Assembly (NCBI RefSeq): GCF_030540825.1 | Contig: NZ_JAUOEO010000001.1 | Span: 2,205,001-2,269,000 of the forward strand | Direction of reading: 5' to 3' | Length of the DNA stretch: 64,000 nt | Source of the DNA: Flavivirga spongiicola | Lineage (GTDB): Bacteria > Bacteroidota > Bacteroidia > Flavobacteriales > Flavobacteriaceae | In this document: piece after piece, positions 9,404 through 19,540 of the stretch | How positions within the stretch are numbered: the stretch's first letter is position 1 | How the letters are laid out: each line of letters opens with the position of its first letter | Made by a program: the position numbers and the translations under genes | The notes under the pieces: model-generated | What the model was told of the DNA's origin: nothing | The model's input: only the letters and a program-made list of their open reading frames with translations | Database searches by the model: none

Positions 9404-10654
9404 TCAGCGTCTAACAAACAAGATGATAAGTGCACTTAAAGCACACATAGATGCAGTCACTAAAAACACAATATTTTCTTGCCCGGTAAGATCCGCCATA
9501 TATCCAATAAACGGTTCTCCTGCACCAGCAAATCCATAAGCAAAAGTGTTCATCACTCCAACGCCTGTACCTGATCGTTTAACACCTAATAAATCAGGAC
9601 TTAAAGGCCAGTAACATGATTGTGGGCCATATACTAAAAAACCTGCTAAAAACATAAGTACTAATCCACCAACCATATTTTCTTTTGGAACAATGTATAC
9701 CATTAAAATCACTAAAGCTGCCAAGCTCATAGAAAGCGCTATAGGTTTTGAGCGGTTGGACTTAAACACCCTATCGGACAATTGCCCAAAGAAAATAGTG
9801 CCTAATGCCATTCCAATTGGGAGTGCCAATGCTATCCATAAATTTGAAGACCCTTTTATTGATGTTCCTAAATAATATAGAGGAACCCATACCAAAAGCC
9901 CATATCTCGCGGTATTCTGAAAACCAATAGAAACACAAGCCAAAATAAATTTCTTGTTTTTCAAAACTTTACCATAACGTTGTAACGATGTTTCCTTTTC
10001 TTCAGATTTTACTTCTTGAGTTGCTTTATCTTCCTCTAAAGGTAGATACCCTAAATCTTCAGGTTTGTTTCGTACAACATAATAAAAAACGGCACAGCCT
10101 ATAAGTAACAATAAAACAGGCCATCGAAACAACCACCTCCAGTCTAATTCATAAATATCGAGCATCACGATCGATAATAAATAAATTAGAATTGAAGAAC
10201 AACCTGCTGCAAATAGATAAAAGCCAAAGGCTTTTCCTCTTTCTTTTCCTCCCCACCAATTAGACACTAAACGACTTCCCGGAGCCCAGCCCAAAGACTG
10301 GCTAAAGCCATTTAAAGCCCAAAACAAAACGATCATCCAATAGGCAGTCGCAAAACTTGTTGCCCAATTCATTAAAACAGAAAGCAAGCCGCCAATAACC
10401 ATCATACGCCTCGCTCCATATTTATCAGCCAAATTTCCGTTAATGAATTGCCCTATTCCGTATGCCCATAGCATTGCTGCTCCTGCCCATCCTATATGCT
10501 GTTTGGTGACGTTAAATTCTAATCCTATACCTTGAATTGCCCAACCAAAATTTTGTCTTCCTGTATAATAAAACAGGTAACAAAACATAACAGCAAAAAG
10601 CATTTTCCATTGAGATCTTCTAAAATCGGAAGCTGAAACGTTTATATCACTCAT
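9404..10654 (-). CDS. MFS transporter of the organophosphate:phosphate antiporter (OPA) type
   Basis: A 416-residue inner-membrane protein with about 12 hydrophobic helices and the cytoplasmic loop DKYGARR after helix 2. The segment ALNGFSQSLGWAPGSRLVSNWW matches the OPA-family signature region seen in GlpT and UhpT, which exchange glycerol-3-phosphate or hexose-phosphates for phosphate. In this locus, surrounded by phosphodiesterases, it could bring a released phosphorylated head group or sugar into the cytoplasm. It starts 3 bases from the end of the dehydrogenase gene (10658), so the two are surely co-transcribed. Substrate unknown. Confidence 0.8.
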   Translation of the reverse strand: MSDINVSASDFRRSQWKMLFAVMFCYLFYYTGRQNFGWAIQGIGLEFNVTKQHIGWAGAAMLWAYGIGQFINGNLADKYGARRMMVIGGLLSVLMNWATSFATAYWMIVLFWALNGFSQSLGWAPGSRLVSNWWGGKERGKAFGFYLFAAGCSSILIYLLSIVMLDIYELDWRWLFRWPVLLLLIGCAVFYYVVRNKPEDLGYLPLEEDKATQEVKSEEKETSLQRYGKVLKNKKFILACVSIGFQNTARYGLLVWVPLYYLGTSIKGSSNLWIALALPIGMALGTIFFGQLSDRVFKSNRSKPIALSMSLAALVILMVYIVPKENMVGGLVLMFLAGFLVYGPQSCYWPLSPDLLGVKRSGTGVGVMNTFAYGFAGAGEPFIGYMADLTGQENIVFLVTASMCALSALIILFVRR

Positions 10655-10657
10655 ACA

Positions 10658-11728
10658 TTAAGGTTTAACCGATACTCGCATCCATTTTTGCTTCTGGGCT
10701 TCATGAACCGCTGCTCCTATGTCTTCTAATTTATAAGGAGGACTTACCAGTTTTTCAAAAGGAAATACCCCTTGATTGCGTTCCAGAAATGCAACAGATT
10801 CATCTAAATGCCATGGTGCATAATTATGAACCCCTTTAATGTGGATGCATTTTCTAATAATTTGTTCTGCCGTAATGCCTAAATCGGAATCAGGGTGAAC
10901 TAATCCAACAAGAATATAATCACCTCCTGGTCTTAATAATTGTAAGCCTTGAGGGACTAATTGTTTTATACCAGCTACTTCAAAAACAGCATCGACACCG
11001 TCGTTAGTGGCATCTAAAATGGATTGGATAGCATTGTCGTTTTTAGCGTCTACTGGAATAGCTCCAAAGTCTTTTATCATTTGAAAACGACTCTCGTTAA
11101 CTTCTAAACAATAGATTTGAGATACCCCCATTTCTTTAAGAAGGCCACAAGCATACACGCCTAACAATCCACCGCCTTGTACTACAGCCCTTTTAGGCTT
11201 TGCTGTCGTTTGTAAAACCGCATTTACCATGGTTGCCAAAGCACAATTGGCAGGAGCTACTGCTGCATGACTTACAGTATCTGGAACTTTAACCATATGG
11301 GTCCCTTTTCTAATAAGAATATGTGTCGCGTAACACCCATTCAAACCAGAACCATTATGAATAGAGGCATGACCATATTTAAAAAGTTCATCACATTTTT
11401 CAGGAAGTCCGTACTCTGTGCATGAAGGGCATTTACCACAACTATTAGCAATTGTCCAAGTTACACGATCTCCGATAGCGAATCCTTCTCTAGAATTGAT
11501 ATCAATAATTTCACCTACTGCTTCATGACCTAAAACACAAGGGGTGTCTTCCTTTCTCTTTCCCTCGATGGTGTGAAGATCCGATCCGCAAATGGTAGAT
11601 AAAATAATTTTTACCAAAGCTTCACCTGACTTTAAATCTGATTGGAATTCTTTGTTTTCAAGTTGAAAGGGTTTCCCTGTTTTTTCAAAGATTTGAAATT
11701 GGGTTTGCACTACGATTTGATTTGACAT
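10658..11728 (-). CDS. Zinc-dependent medium-chain alcohol dehydrogenase
   Basis: NAD(P)-dependent oxidoreductase of the MDR family, 356 residues. The catalytic zinc ligands are Cys47 (TICGSDLH) and His68-Glu69 (GHEAVGE). The structural zinc is held by Cys97, Cys100, Cys103 and Cys112. The Rossmann glycine motif is VQGGGLLGVYACG. The stretches VTWTIANSCGKC and LFKYGH resemble a subfamily often found with phosphonate-degradation genes, but no C-P cleavage gene is present here, so that link stays open. It probably oxidises a polyol or alcohol set free by the periplasmic enzymes of this locus. It lies in an operon with the OPA carrier and the PI-PLC-like gene. Confidence 0.8.
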   Translation of the reverse strand: MSNQIVVQTQFQIFEKTGKPFQLENKEFQSDLKSGEALVKIILSTICGSDLHTIEGKRKEDTPCVLGHEAVGEIIDINSREGFAIGDRVTWTIANSCGKCPSCTEYGLPEKCDELFKYGHASIHNGSGLNGCYATHILIRKGTHMVKVPDTVSHAAVAPANCALATMVNAVLQTTAKPKRAVVQGGGLLGVYACGLLKEMGVSQIYCLEVNESRFQMIKDFGAIPVDAKNDNAIQSILDATNDGVDAVFEVAGIKQLVPQGLQLLRPGGDYILVGLVHPDSDLGITAEQIIRKCIHIKGVHNYAPWHLDESVAFLERNQGVFPFEKLVSPPYKLEDIGAAVHEAQKQKWMRVSVKP

Positions 11729-11778
11729 CTTATGGTTTGATTTGAAAATAAACTTATTTTTAATTATCTTATAGAATA

Positions 11779-12915
11779 CTATTCCAATGTTTCACCAGCA
11801 CATTGTTCTTGATTTAAAACTGGATTGTAGCGTGCTATAACTCCATTAGGCATTTTAATTTTATAATCGGTACCTAGAGATTTATCTTCCTCATAATAAT
11901 CTGTACTAATAAATTGTGCTCCAGAACTAAGAGCGGCTTTAAACCTTGTATAATCTCCTTTTCTAGCTTCTTTGGTATCTTCATCTGCTCTGGTGCGAAC
12001 CATGTAGCCAGCTTTCACTAATGCCTTTATAGTATCCTGGTCTCTAATGGGGTAATTACGTATAATAAATGCCGCTTGTGGTGTTCCAGGAGGTGCCGCT
12101 ACAAACATAACCCGTCCTTTAAGGGATGGGTGCCCTTTCAGATAAGCCTCCATTTTCTCACCTCCTTCATCTAGAACGAACATTACTTTACCTCTGGCAT
12201 CTTCTAATTTTGGCCAATTATGAGATCTTACAGCTTCTTCGAGCGTGTTATAATTACCTCGTACATCATCAGGTTTTATAATTCTGTCTTTTGGAAATAC
12301 AGATAATATTTCCGAATCCAAAGCATTAAAAGCCTCGGTAGTAAATGGCAATAATTTTGTAAACCCCGGTTTGTCTATGTTGTCACTTTTTGCATTAGAG
12401 GTGATACAAATAGGGACATGCTCTGGATGTGAGTCTGACCAATCTTTAATTTCTTGTAAACAGTCTATAAACCGTAAACAATTGGACCTAAAATCGATAT
12501 CTGGTACGTGTATTGCCTTGAACCCTGGTTTTTCTAGCTTCTTGTGTTTATCATAAGGCTGTGTAGCAATTCCTTTTTGCTTTAATAGTTCTAAACCTAA
12601 AGGTTTTGCATATCGCCCTCCTTTGGGATCATAGACAATGTCGATCTCCAAATTTCTAAGGTTATAATTTTCTAATTGCTCTGTAAAAGAAAGGTGACCG
12701 TATTGTAAGCCTTCGAAAGATTGTGAAGTTTCTTGTTCAATCAATTTCAATAAAGCTGGCTCAATTTTTTGTTTGAAACTGTTATGACTTCCTATGACTT
12801 GAATATTATTAATTCGCAGCGGTGCTTTAACCTCTTTCTTAGCTACTTGTTTACAATTGCTAATAATAATTGAAAATAATAATAAGGTTATTATTTTAGT
12901 ACTATTTCGTTTCAT
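11779..12915 (-). CDS. Calcium-dependent PI-phospholipase-C-like lipoprotein
   Basis: A 378-residue TIM-barrel phosphodiesterase resembling the Ca2+-dependent phosphoinositide-specific PLC family. The N-terminal catalytic motif VIGSHNSFK carries His44. The NLEIDIVYDPKGG stretch supplies the calcium-binding acidic residues. Later come HVPDIDF, PDDVRGN and a C-terminal STDYYEED, all typical of the family. The signal peptide ends at a lipobox-like IISNC (Cys21). The family cleaves glycerophospho- or phosphoinositol-type diesters. It sits between a glycoside hydrolase and a dehydrogenase, which supports joint breakdown of a phospho-glycoconjugate. The exact substrate is unknown. Confidence 0.75.
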   Translation of the reverse strand: MKRNSTKIITLLLFSIIISNCKQVAKKEVKAPLRINNIQVIGSHNSFKQKIEPALLKLIEQETSQSFEGLQYGHLSFTEQLENYNLRNLEIDIVYDPKGGRYAKPLGLELLKQKGIATQPYDKHKKLEKPGFKAIHVPDIDFRSNCLRFIDCLQEIKDWSDSHPEHVPICITSNAKSDNIDKPGFTKLLPFTTEAFNALDSEILSVFPKDRIIKPDDVRGNYNTLEEAVRSHNWPKLEDARGKVMFVLDEGGEKMEAYLKGHPSLKGRVMFVAAPPGTPQAAFIIRNYPIRDQDTIKALVKAGYMVRTRADEDTKEARKGDYTRFKAALSSGAQFISTDYYEEDKSLGTDYKIKMPNGVIARYNPVLNQEQCAGETLE

Positions 12916-12947
12916 TTTTTATGATATAACTATATTAATGCTTTAAC

Positions 12948-15764
12948 TTATTCCACAACGTACCAGGTAAAACCACTGGCAGGTAGTTTAACCTCAACTT
13001 CTATGCTATAATCCCTGGCAAGTTCCACTTGTTTGGAAGCTCCTTCTTTTTCTCTAATATTTGCAACATCTGTCAAGCCTGTATGATATAGAGGGATCTT
13101 CATTTTTTTGATGATCGTTTTGTCGCTCGGATTAAAGAACATCACAAAGCCTTTTTCTTTTAGATCGGGATTTACATGTAAAAAACCATCGATGTCTTTT
13201 CCATCGGCTCTTTTAATACCCACTATGGGTGAGTTAAGAATGTTCCGGTATTTTTTGTACCACTCTACTACATTGATTACTAATGTTTTGGTACGGTCGG
13301 TATCGTACAGTCTTGCGCCTCGATAACATGCTTGCACGCCCATACCGTAATTTTGCACCATGTGTGCTTCGTAGGCATCCAAGTGGTCGTTCAATGGCTC
13401 AATAGTAGCTGCCGCCCCACCGCCGTGGTATTGTGTCAAGGGTACAAAAGTCCAGCTCATACTTGGTAATCTGTCTCTGGTGCCATCCAGCATATTTTGT
13501 CGTCCGATGATTAGCTGGCGTTCCCTTGGTAAAGACCAATTGACTTCTCTGTAGCCGATTCCGTTTTTAGTAGAGCCACTTAAATAATACCAATCAGGGA
13601 TGTTTAACGACACGCCATTTTCATTGCACCACTTGTAAAAATCCGTAATCCGTTTCCATGACTTCCATTGTGAATCTTCTAAACCTTCGTGAGCTACGTG
13701 TTTGGTTGAAGCACAATATTGCCCGGGATATGAGCCGTCATGCTCCAGTAGATCAAACCCAGTTTCTTTAAAGAAATATTTTACTTTTTTAAAGTAATCG
13801 ATACCCCACTCGCTGTTTAGACAGGGTGCACTTCCGTGAATAGTGCCTCCTCTTTTTCCTGTTTCGGGGTTAATCACATCAACTTCTTCGCTTATCCATC
13901 TACTAGATAATAAGGAATAACCTCCTAACTCTATGCCTTTTCCATGGGCATAATCTGCTAAGGCTTTAAATTTAGCTATGTTTTTTGGCGAATGATCTTC
14001 CATATTCAATCCACTACCAAAACTTAAAATGACCATTTCGTAGCCTGTTTCTAGGCATTGATCTATAGCGCTTTTTACAATTTCTTCTTTTGTAGATGTT
14101 AGATGCAGAAACAATGGGTTTTCTGTGACCCACGGCGCCAATACTTTGTACATTCTATTGGTAGATAGTCCTTTACGCTGGCGGTCGTCACTGTCAAAAG
14201 GAAGCTCCCATATCCTGAAAGACTCAAAATTACTGCCTTGTTTTATCAATTCGTTTGGTCCAACCGGAAGCTTACATTCGAGTAAACAAGGCGTATTAAG
14301 CAAGTAATTTGCTTGCGAGGTATATCTTTTGTCAAACTCCCAGTGTACCACTTTATTGGCATTTTTCATGGACATAGAATGGAATTCGTAATCGCTTTCT
14401 ACATGTATGTTTGGTAACTCCCAGTTTTTCTGTTTTTCTACAGCGCTTTCTGCTTCTACCACAGCCAGGATCTCACTTTTAAAAGTGTTGAGTCTAACAT
14501 CTTTGTTACCATTATTCTGGATGGTAAACCATTTGCTGATTAAAGGGATACCGTCATAAATGTTATAATGCACTTCAACTTTAAGGTTATCGAATTTTGG
14601 GTGCGAATAAACGAAGGTTAAACTTTTCCCTTTTAACGGTTCTTTCTTAGCTAAAGCCCAACGTCTGTTTTTCCAGTTGATGCGTTCTTTGATTTCTCCT
14701 ACTGAAAAACTTTGTACTTGAAAGGCTCCTTCGGGACTCCACATTTTGTCTAGCCACTCTTTTTTAAGGTAGGCGTATTCTATTTGTCCTTCCAACCCTC
14801 CTACAGCATACTCTTCACCATCTAAGGTAATCGTAGCTTCTGGTCGGGTACCTCTCAGTAAAGCTTCTCCGGTTATCAGATTTGTGTAATCTACTGTAGC
14901 GCAATTGGGTGTTAACCTGAATGTTCGACTCAGCAAACCATTGGAAAGCACGATTTCTTTTGGATTATCCCCTTGAAAAACACCCGATTTTATGGCGATA
15001 TTATGGACTAGCCAATCTTTGTTTGTTCCTTCTATTTGTTCCTTAGTGCTCTTAGGAAGGGCTTCAATCAAAGGTTTGATATTACCTGAAAAATGACCAT
15101 CAGCCTTTTGTTGTTGGTTGAGGTAATTGGCATACACCAATTGTGGCCTGTATCCTTTATAAAATAATTTGGCACCTGCCCAAACTGCATGATCTCCCGA
15201 AACACCATCACCAGCGTCTTCTACAATGAGTTCTAAAATTTTGATGCCTTTTACATCAAGCGATACGGGAATAGCAGCTTTTCCTCCAGTTGCTTTTTTA
15301 CTTTTCCAGAGAGTTTTACCATCACCTTTTATTACAAAACGAACACTTCCTTTTCCGATGGATTCCTGATTGGTGCCTATGCCTACGAATTGCTTTTCTT
15401 CATATTTATTGAATTTATAAAAAAGCTTGCTACCGTCATTTTGCACATTAAAATTTAAGTCTTCTTCTATTTTTTGCGGATCTTGAATGCCTACATGGGT
15501 TGTAAATTCTTCTGACTTTCCATCCAAAAAGACATAGATTCTGCTTCGGGACATGGTGCCGATGCCTTTCTTAAACCGTACTCCCTTTATATAAATTTTT
15601 TCTCCATTGATGGCTTTGTTCGATTGAGGCGTCCAGAAAGGTTGTTCTACCCTAGAAAGATCCAGGGTAGAAATCAATACTTCGTCTCTATTGTTTTCTT
15701 GTGCTCTTGATTTTGCTAACGTAAGTAATAGACATGTGATGGTAGCTATTCTTATGATTTTCAT
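12948..15764 (-). CDS. NPCBM-domain glycoside hydrolase, alpha-galactosidase-like (clan GH-D-like)
   Basis: A secreted 938-residue protein with a signal peptide ending near AQ22. Residues ~28-205 form an NPCBM-type carbohydrate-binding module (GVRFKKGIGTMSRSRI, VFVIKGDGKTLWKS-like pattern, AGDGVSGDHAVWAGAKL). A beta-rich domain (~255-500) is followed by a TIM-barrel region (~540-830). The barrel motif GFDLLEHDGSYPG carries Asp676, the best candidate nucleophile, with SMSWTFVPLTQYHGGG later. The layout resembles GH27/GH36 relatives, but the usual signature is not exact and the family should be treated as open. The next gene upstream (GH116) ends only 8 bases before this one starts. Confidence 0.7.
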   Translation of the reverse strand: MKIIRIATITCLLLTLAKSRAQENNRDEVLISTLDLSRVEQPFWTPQSNKAINGEKIYIKGVRFKKGIGTMSRSRIYVFLDGKSEEFTTHVGIQDPQKIEEDLNFNVQNDGSKLFYKFNKYEEKQFVGIGTNQESIGKGSVRFVIKGDGKTLWKSKKATGGKAAIPVSLDVKGIKILELIVEDAGDGVSGDHAVWAGAKLFYKGYRPQLVYANYLNQQQKADGHFSGNIKPLIEALPKSTKEQIEGTNKDWLVHNIAIKSGVFQGDNPKEIVLSNGLLSRTFRLTPNCATVDYTNLITGEALLRGTRPEATITLDGEEYAVGGLEGQIEYAYLKKEWLDKMWSPEGAFQVQSFSVGEIKERINWKNRRWALAKKEPLKGKSLTFVYSHPKFDNLKVEVHYNIYDGIPLISKWFTIQNNGNKDVRLNTFKSEILAVVEAESAVEKQKNWELPNIHVESDYEFHSMSMKNANKVVHWEFDKRYTSQANYLLNTPCLLECKLPVGPNELIKQGSNFESFRIWELPFDSDDRQRKGLSTNRMYKVLAPWVTENPLFLHLTSTKEEIVKSAIDQCLETGYEMVILSFGSGLNMEDHSPKNIAKFKALADYAHGKGIELGGYSLLSSRWISEEVDVINPETGKRGGTIHGSAPCLNSEWGIDYFKKVKYFFKETGFDLLEHDGSYPGQYCASTKHVAHEGLEDSQWKSWKRITDFYKWCNENGVSLNIPDWYYLSGSTKNGIGYREVNWSLPRERQLIIGRQNMLDGTRDRLPSMSWTFVPLTQYHGGGAAATIEPLNDHLDAYEAHMVQNYGMGVQACYRGARLYDTDRTKTLVINVVEWYKKYRNILNSPIVGIKRADGKDIDGFLHVNPDLKEKGFVMFFNPSDKTIIKKMKIPLYHTGLTDVANIREKEGASKQVELARDYSIEVEVKLPASGFTWYVVE

Positions 15765-15772
15765 ATAATTTA

Positions 15773-18550
15773 TTAACGTTTTTTGTTTGAATTAGATGAT
15801 GGGTTCACATTGTTTTTCTTTTCTATACTTATTATAACCTCCAAAATATCACCAATTTTTAAAGTGGTTTCATTAAATGCCAATTCGTAACGATTTTTCT
15901 TTTTATCGACTGAGGTTAATATATTCTGCCCATTTAATTTAAGCTTGACCTCTCCTTTTTTATCGCTATCTGAATGTAACGTGATCTTAGATAAGTTTAA
16001 AGCCCCATATTTTATATCCAATATATTTACTTGTTCATTATTGTCTTTTCTTTTTTGAGAAAAACGCCCCCATCCTTCTGCTGTTGAGAAAAACGACTTG
16101 TGGTTTTCTGGCTTCCACTTTGGGTTGAACTCAATAGATTGTTCGGGTCCATTGTATTCAAAACCTTGAGCCGCTAATAATACTGACCAAATCGATAAAG
16201 CTCTACCATAAAATTGTCCGCATTCGTCATCACCAAATGGATTGCCGCTAAAGCCAAAATTTCCCCAGACTCCTATATAGCCTGTTCGTAGTTTACCATC
16301 ATACCTGTTATAACCAGAACGAAGAATTGTTAATGCGTCCTGAATTTTATTGTATTTTAAAAGAGAGGCTCCTATGGTATATTCAAAAGTTGTCCATACT
16401 TCACTAGAGTACCCAGAAGCGTATTTTGGCCTGTCGTTATTGGGCCATGTGGTAGCTATCATACCTGCTTCTTCTGGCAATGCAAACGTTCTGTGCCCTT
16501 GGTTATGCTTCTTTAAGTTACTTTTAAAATTGTATTTTAAAACAGCTTCAGTGGCCGATTTGATTTTATAATTTGGATACAGACTGCCCAATCCCAATTG
16601 GTCTGCCCACCATTGCCCTAGTAGTTGGTCTGAGTGACAACCATCATTATAATCTGTGGCATGTTTTTCACCTTTTACCTGTATAAAATATTCACCATTC
16701 CATAATTTTTCATCTTGACGTTTAGCTGATTTTTCAGCAATGCTTCCCCACTCTTTTGCCTGTTCTATATCGTTCATGGCTATTGCCATTTTTTCACTGG
16801 CTTTAAGAGCCGCTAAATACAATGATGAAAGAAACGATGGGTTTCCTGTCATAGAAGCATCATAAGTTGTATGTTTCGGTTTATCTGATAACCAGCCATC
16901 TTTATCAGTATCATGAGTATTAATAGTATAGTTCATGGCTTTTTTGATGGCTGGGTACTGACTTTTTAACCAAATACTATTCGGTGACAGCAGGTACTCT
17001 CTATAAGCCCCTAAAATATCCCCACATTGCCCATCGAAAGCAGGAGTTCCTGCCGGTAATCTGTATGGAATTTGGCCGTTTTCTTTTATGGCATTAAAAG
17101 TTTGATTCCTAATGGTTCTTCCTAATTCCGGAAACAAGCGTGCATGAGATTGTGCATAATGCCATACGTGGTTACAATTACCCGCACATGAGCCATCTAC
17201 TCCGCCAGTGCCTTCCCACATACCGACAAAACCATTTTTATCATGGAAAAAGGTGCGGCTTTTTAATATACCCAACTGGTTGCCAATGCGCTCTGTCAAC
17301 CAATGCGGTAAATTGGTACTGTAAAATGTATTACTAAAAGATCTTGAGTTTTGGGTTAGGTTTTTATAGTTGCTTCTTACATAGGCAGTAAGCTCTTTTA
17401 TATGCTTCCAATGAGAGGCATATTGATTTCCATCACCCTCCCAATTACCTTTACCCCAGCCATCCCATTTATCCATAAACCCTCCATTTTTGCCATTGGG
17501 GAAATACCATAGCAAAGCCATATTAACGACCTTTTTTTCACCTGCTTGCATGACAAAAGATGTATTTAATGCGCCTGTCCAAGTATTACCGTCTTTACTT
17601 ATATTTGTTTGATCTTTACCATTTATGCTCCCTTTCTTAGAAAAACTATCGTACAAGCTTTTTTCGTTGGTCCAACTGGCTATGCCTTCCGCATTTTTAT
17701 CTTCAAATAGCATTAGTGCCATTTGTCCAAAGTGCTCGTCATTAGTATCTTCATTACCTTCCATATATAGAATCTTAGTTCCATTTTCGGTAGCTACGCT
17801 ATTTCTGTTTCCTTCATAAAAACGGGATGTATTACCCACCACATTTTTTTGGTCTTTAGATGCTTTAAAATTATATGCAAATCCGTTTTCGGTATGTTTT
17901 ATGGGTATTTTCGAATAGCCTATGGCGTTTTGCTGGGAAGACAGTAAGCTTATTTCAAGCTCGCTATCTGTTGGATTTTTGATGGTAAATTGATAAAAAA
18001 CAGCAGGGATTCCCGAATCTTTTAAATTTGTTGGGATAAATGGATTGTACACCTCCATACTCACTTTGACAGCAATATCATCTTGAAAATTATACTTTAG
18101 AAAAGGGAATTCGGACGTTGCTTCCAAGGCGTCCATGCCTTTGAATGGGCCTACATCTTCAGTTTGAAGTGCCCTGACTTTTATATCATTTTGATTTTTA
18201 ACCCGAATAGCAAAAAAACTATTGGGAATAAAGCCATGCCCCATGTTATTGAAAATCTGCCAGTATCGGGGTACAGCATTCCCATCATATTGAATACAAC
18301 CTGTCCCTATACCGCCTACTGGAAATTGGATAGCCCCCAAATGATCACCCTTATAAACTGTATTTTGTCCTCTACTTAAAAGCCCCGGTTCGTTAGAAAG
18401 CTTGTAATAATCTGCCAACAATTCATCTTTGTTTTCAATAGATTGCTCGGTAACTTCTTTCGATTCTAACTCTCGGGCTACTTGTGAAAAACCCACGGAA
18501 CTGCCTAATAACATTATCACAAATACTATTAATCTCTTCATTCTATACAA
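15773..18550 (-). CDS. GH116 beta-glucosidase (GBA2-like)
   Basis: A 925-residue secreted glycosidase. The signal peptide ends near FSQ23. The N-terminal GBA2-type domain shows GAIQFPVGGIGTGCIQYDG (72-90). The C-terminal DUF608 toroid includes the WEG motif (Glu446), SDQLLGQWW (Asp641) and EEAGMIATTWPNNDRP. The family includes human non-lysosomal glucosylceramidase GBA2 and bacterial beta-glucosidases/xylosidases, so a glycolipid or a beta-glucoside is a plausible substrate. I do not assign the exact catalytic pair. The start at 18550 is supported by the hydrophobic signal that follows. It lies within the tightly spaced operon, 42 bases after the metallophosphoesterase gene. Confidence 0.85.
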   Translation of the reverse strand: MYRMKRLIVFVIMLLGSSVGFSQVARELESKEVTEQSIENKDELLADYYKLSNEPGLLSRGQNTVYKGDHLGAIQFPVGGIGTGCIQYDGNAVPRYWQIFNNMGHGFIPNSFFAIRVKNQNDIKVRALQTEDVGPFKGMDALEATSEFPFLKYNFQDDIAVKVSMEVYNPFIPTNLKDSGIPAVFYQFTIKNPTDSELEISLLSSQQNAIGYSKIPIKHTENGFAYNFKASKDQKNVVGNTSRFYEGNRNSVATENGTKILYMEGNEDTNDEHFGQMALMLFEDKNAEGIASWTNEKSLYDSFSKKGSINGKDQTNISKDGNTWTGALNTSFVMQAGEKKVVNMALLWYFPNGKNGGFMDKWDGWGKGNWEGDGNQYASHWKHIKELTAYVRSNYKNLTQNSRSFSNTFYSTNLPHWLTERIGNQLGILKSRTFFHDKNGFVGMWEGTGGVDGSCAGNCNHVWHYAQSHARLFPELGRTIRNQTFNAIKENGQIPYRLPAGTPAFDGQCGDILGAYREYLLSPNSIWLKSQYPAIKKAMNYTINTHDTDKDGWLSDKPKHTTYDASMTGNPSFLSSLYLAALKASEKMAIAMNDIEQAKEWGSIAEKSAKRQDEKLWNGEYFIQVKGEKHATDYNDGCHSDQLLGQWWADQLGLGSLYPNYKIKSATEAVLKYNFKSNLKKHNQGHRTFALPEEAGMIATTWPNNDRPKYASGYSSEVWTTFEYTIGASLLKYNKIQDALTILRSGYNRYDGKLRTGYIGVWGNFGFSGNPFGDDECGQFYGRALSIWSVLLAAQGFEYNGPEQSIEFNPKWKPENHKSFFSTAEGWGRFSQKRKDNNEQVNILDIKYGALNLSKITLHSDSDKKGEVKLKLNGQNILTSVDKKKNRYELAFNETTLKIGDILEVIISIEKKNNVNPSSNSNKKR

Positions 18551-18592
18551 ACCCTAATAATTCTATTTTAAACACTTTAACTTATTCGACCA

Positions 18593-19507
18593 TCAATATG
18601 AATGTGGATAGTACGTATTCTCAATAGTCCCATCTTCAAATAAATTAATAATAGCATATCCAGGAGGTGTTTCTTTCACCCAATATTTCCCACCTGATTT
18701 TTCATTACCATCTTCCCACCAAAAACCGCTTAAGGCACCATTGCAAAAATAATTTACGTTGTTATAAACAATACTATCTAACAAGTGAACATGACCACTC
18801 AAACATGTTATTTTTTTGTCTTTATGCTTGTAGTACAAGTCCGTTATATAGTTACGGTCTGTGTGTGTTCCTCCATTGACACCAATAATTGGATAATGTG
18901 ATAATATTAATATGTTGCTGTTATCGTCCAGTTTGGCTAAATCTGTTTCTAGCCATTTGCGTTGTTCTTCATCTAATGACCCTGCGTTTTTATTATTACT
19001 ATCCAATACAATAAAATGCCAATTCCTTTTGTTAAAACTGTAGTATCTTCCTGGGGTTTCAAGTTGCTTTACGACAAAGTCTTTTCCATACATAGGGTCT
19101 GATTTGTCAGGAGCCGCCCACCACATATCATGATTTCCTAGGCAACTATGAACTTCATATTCAGAAAAATCATTTCTGAGTTCTTTCCATATGGCCCATT
19201 GTTCGTTAACACGTTCTCTTTTAATGTGTCCATAATCTGCAGCATAAATAGTATCGCCTCCATTAAGGAAAAAATCAACTTTATGTTTTTTTATATCCTT
19301 TAAACATTTCTTAAAACGGTTTGGTGCATCATGCTCCGGACGAATATGTACATCGGTAATATGAGCAACCGTCAATACTTTTTTGCTTTTCTTATTGCTT
19401 ACATCAGATGTAGCATGAACAATTGGAGAAACTAAAGTAGCACCTACAGTTAAGCCTAGAGTTTTTATTAATGTTCTTCTGTCTAGTACATTTTTATTTT
19501 TTGCCAT
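18593..19507 (-). CDS. Calcineurin-like metallophosphoesterase, exported
   Basis: A 304-residue two-metal phosphoesterase. All family motifs are visible in order: ITDVH, NGGDTIYA, LGNHDMWW, SHYPI and SGHVH. The N terminus RRTLIKTLGLTVGATLV has a twin-arginine pair before the hydrophobic stretch, so export by Tat is likely. The family hydrolyses phosphomonoesters or diesters (purple-acid-phosphatase/GpdQ-like). It is paralogous to the metallophosphoesterase at 21630-22601. The substrate is unknown; context suggests phosphate release from the product of the locus's diesterases. Confidence 0.85.
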   Translation of the reverse strand: MAKNKNVLDRRTLIKTLGLTVGATLVSPIVHATSDVSNKKSKKVLTVAHITDVHIRPEHDAPNRFKKCLKDIKKHKVDFFLNGGDTIYAADYGHIKRERVNEQWAIWKELRNDFSEYEVHSCLGNHDMWWAAPDKSDPMYGKDFVVKQLETPGRYYSFNKRNWHFIVLDSNNKNAGSLDEEQRKWLETDLAKLDDNSNILILSHYPIIGVNGGTHTDRNYITDLYYKHKDKKITCLSGHVHLLDSIVYNNVNYFCNGALSGFWWEDGNEKSGGKYWVKETPPGYAIINLFEDGTIENTYYPHSY

Positions 19508-19540
19508 TTCTTTTAATTTTTAAATTTTTCACATATCAAT

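Noticed and set aside
8447..11728. Phosphonate-degradation cluster (NPP-like hydrolase, MFS carrier and dehydrogenase)
   Set aside because: The dehydrogenase resembles phosphonate-linked members, but no C-P lyase, PhnW/PhnX or PhnY/PhnZ gene is present, and the neighbours are glycosidases and phosphodiesterases.
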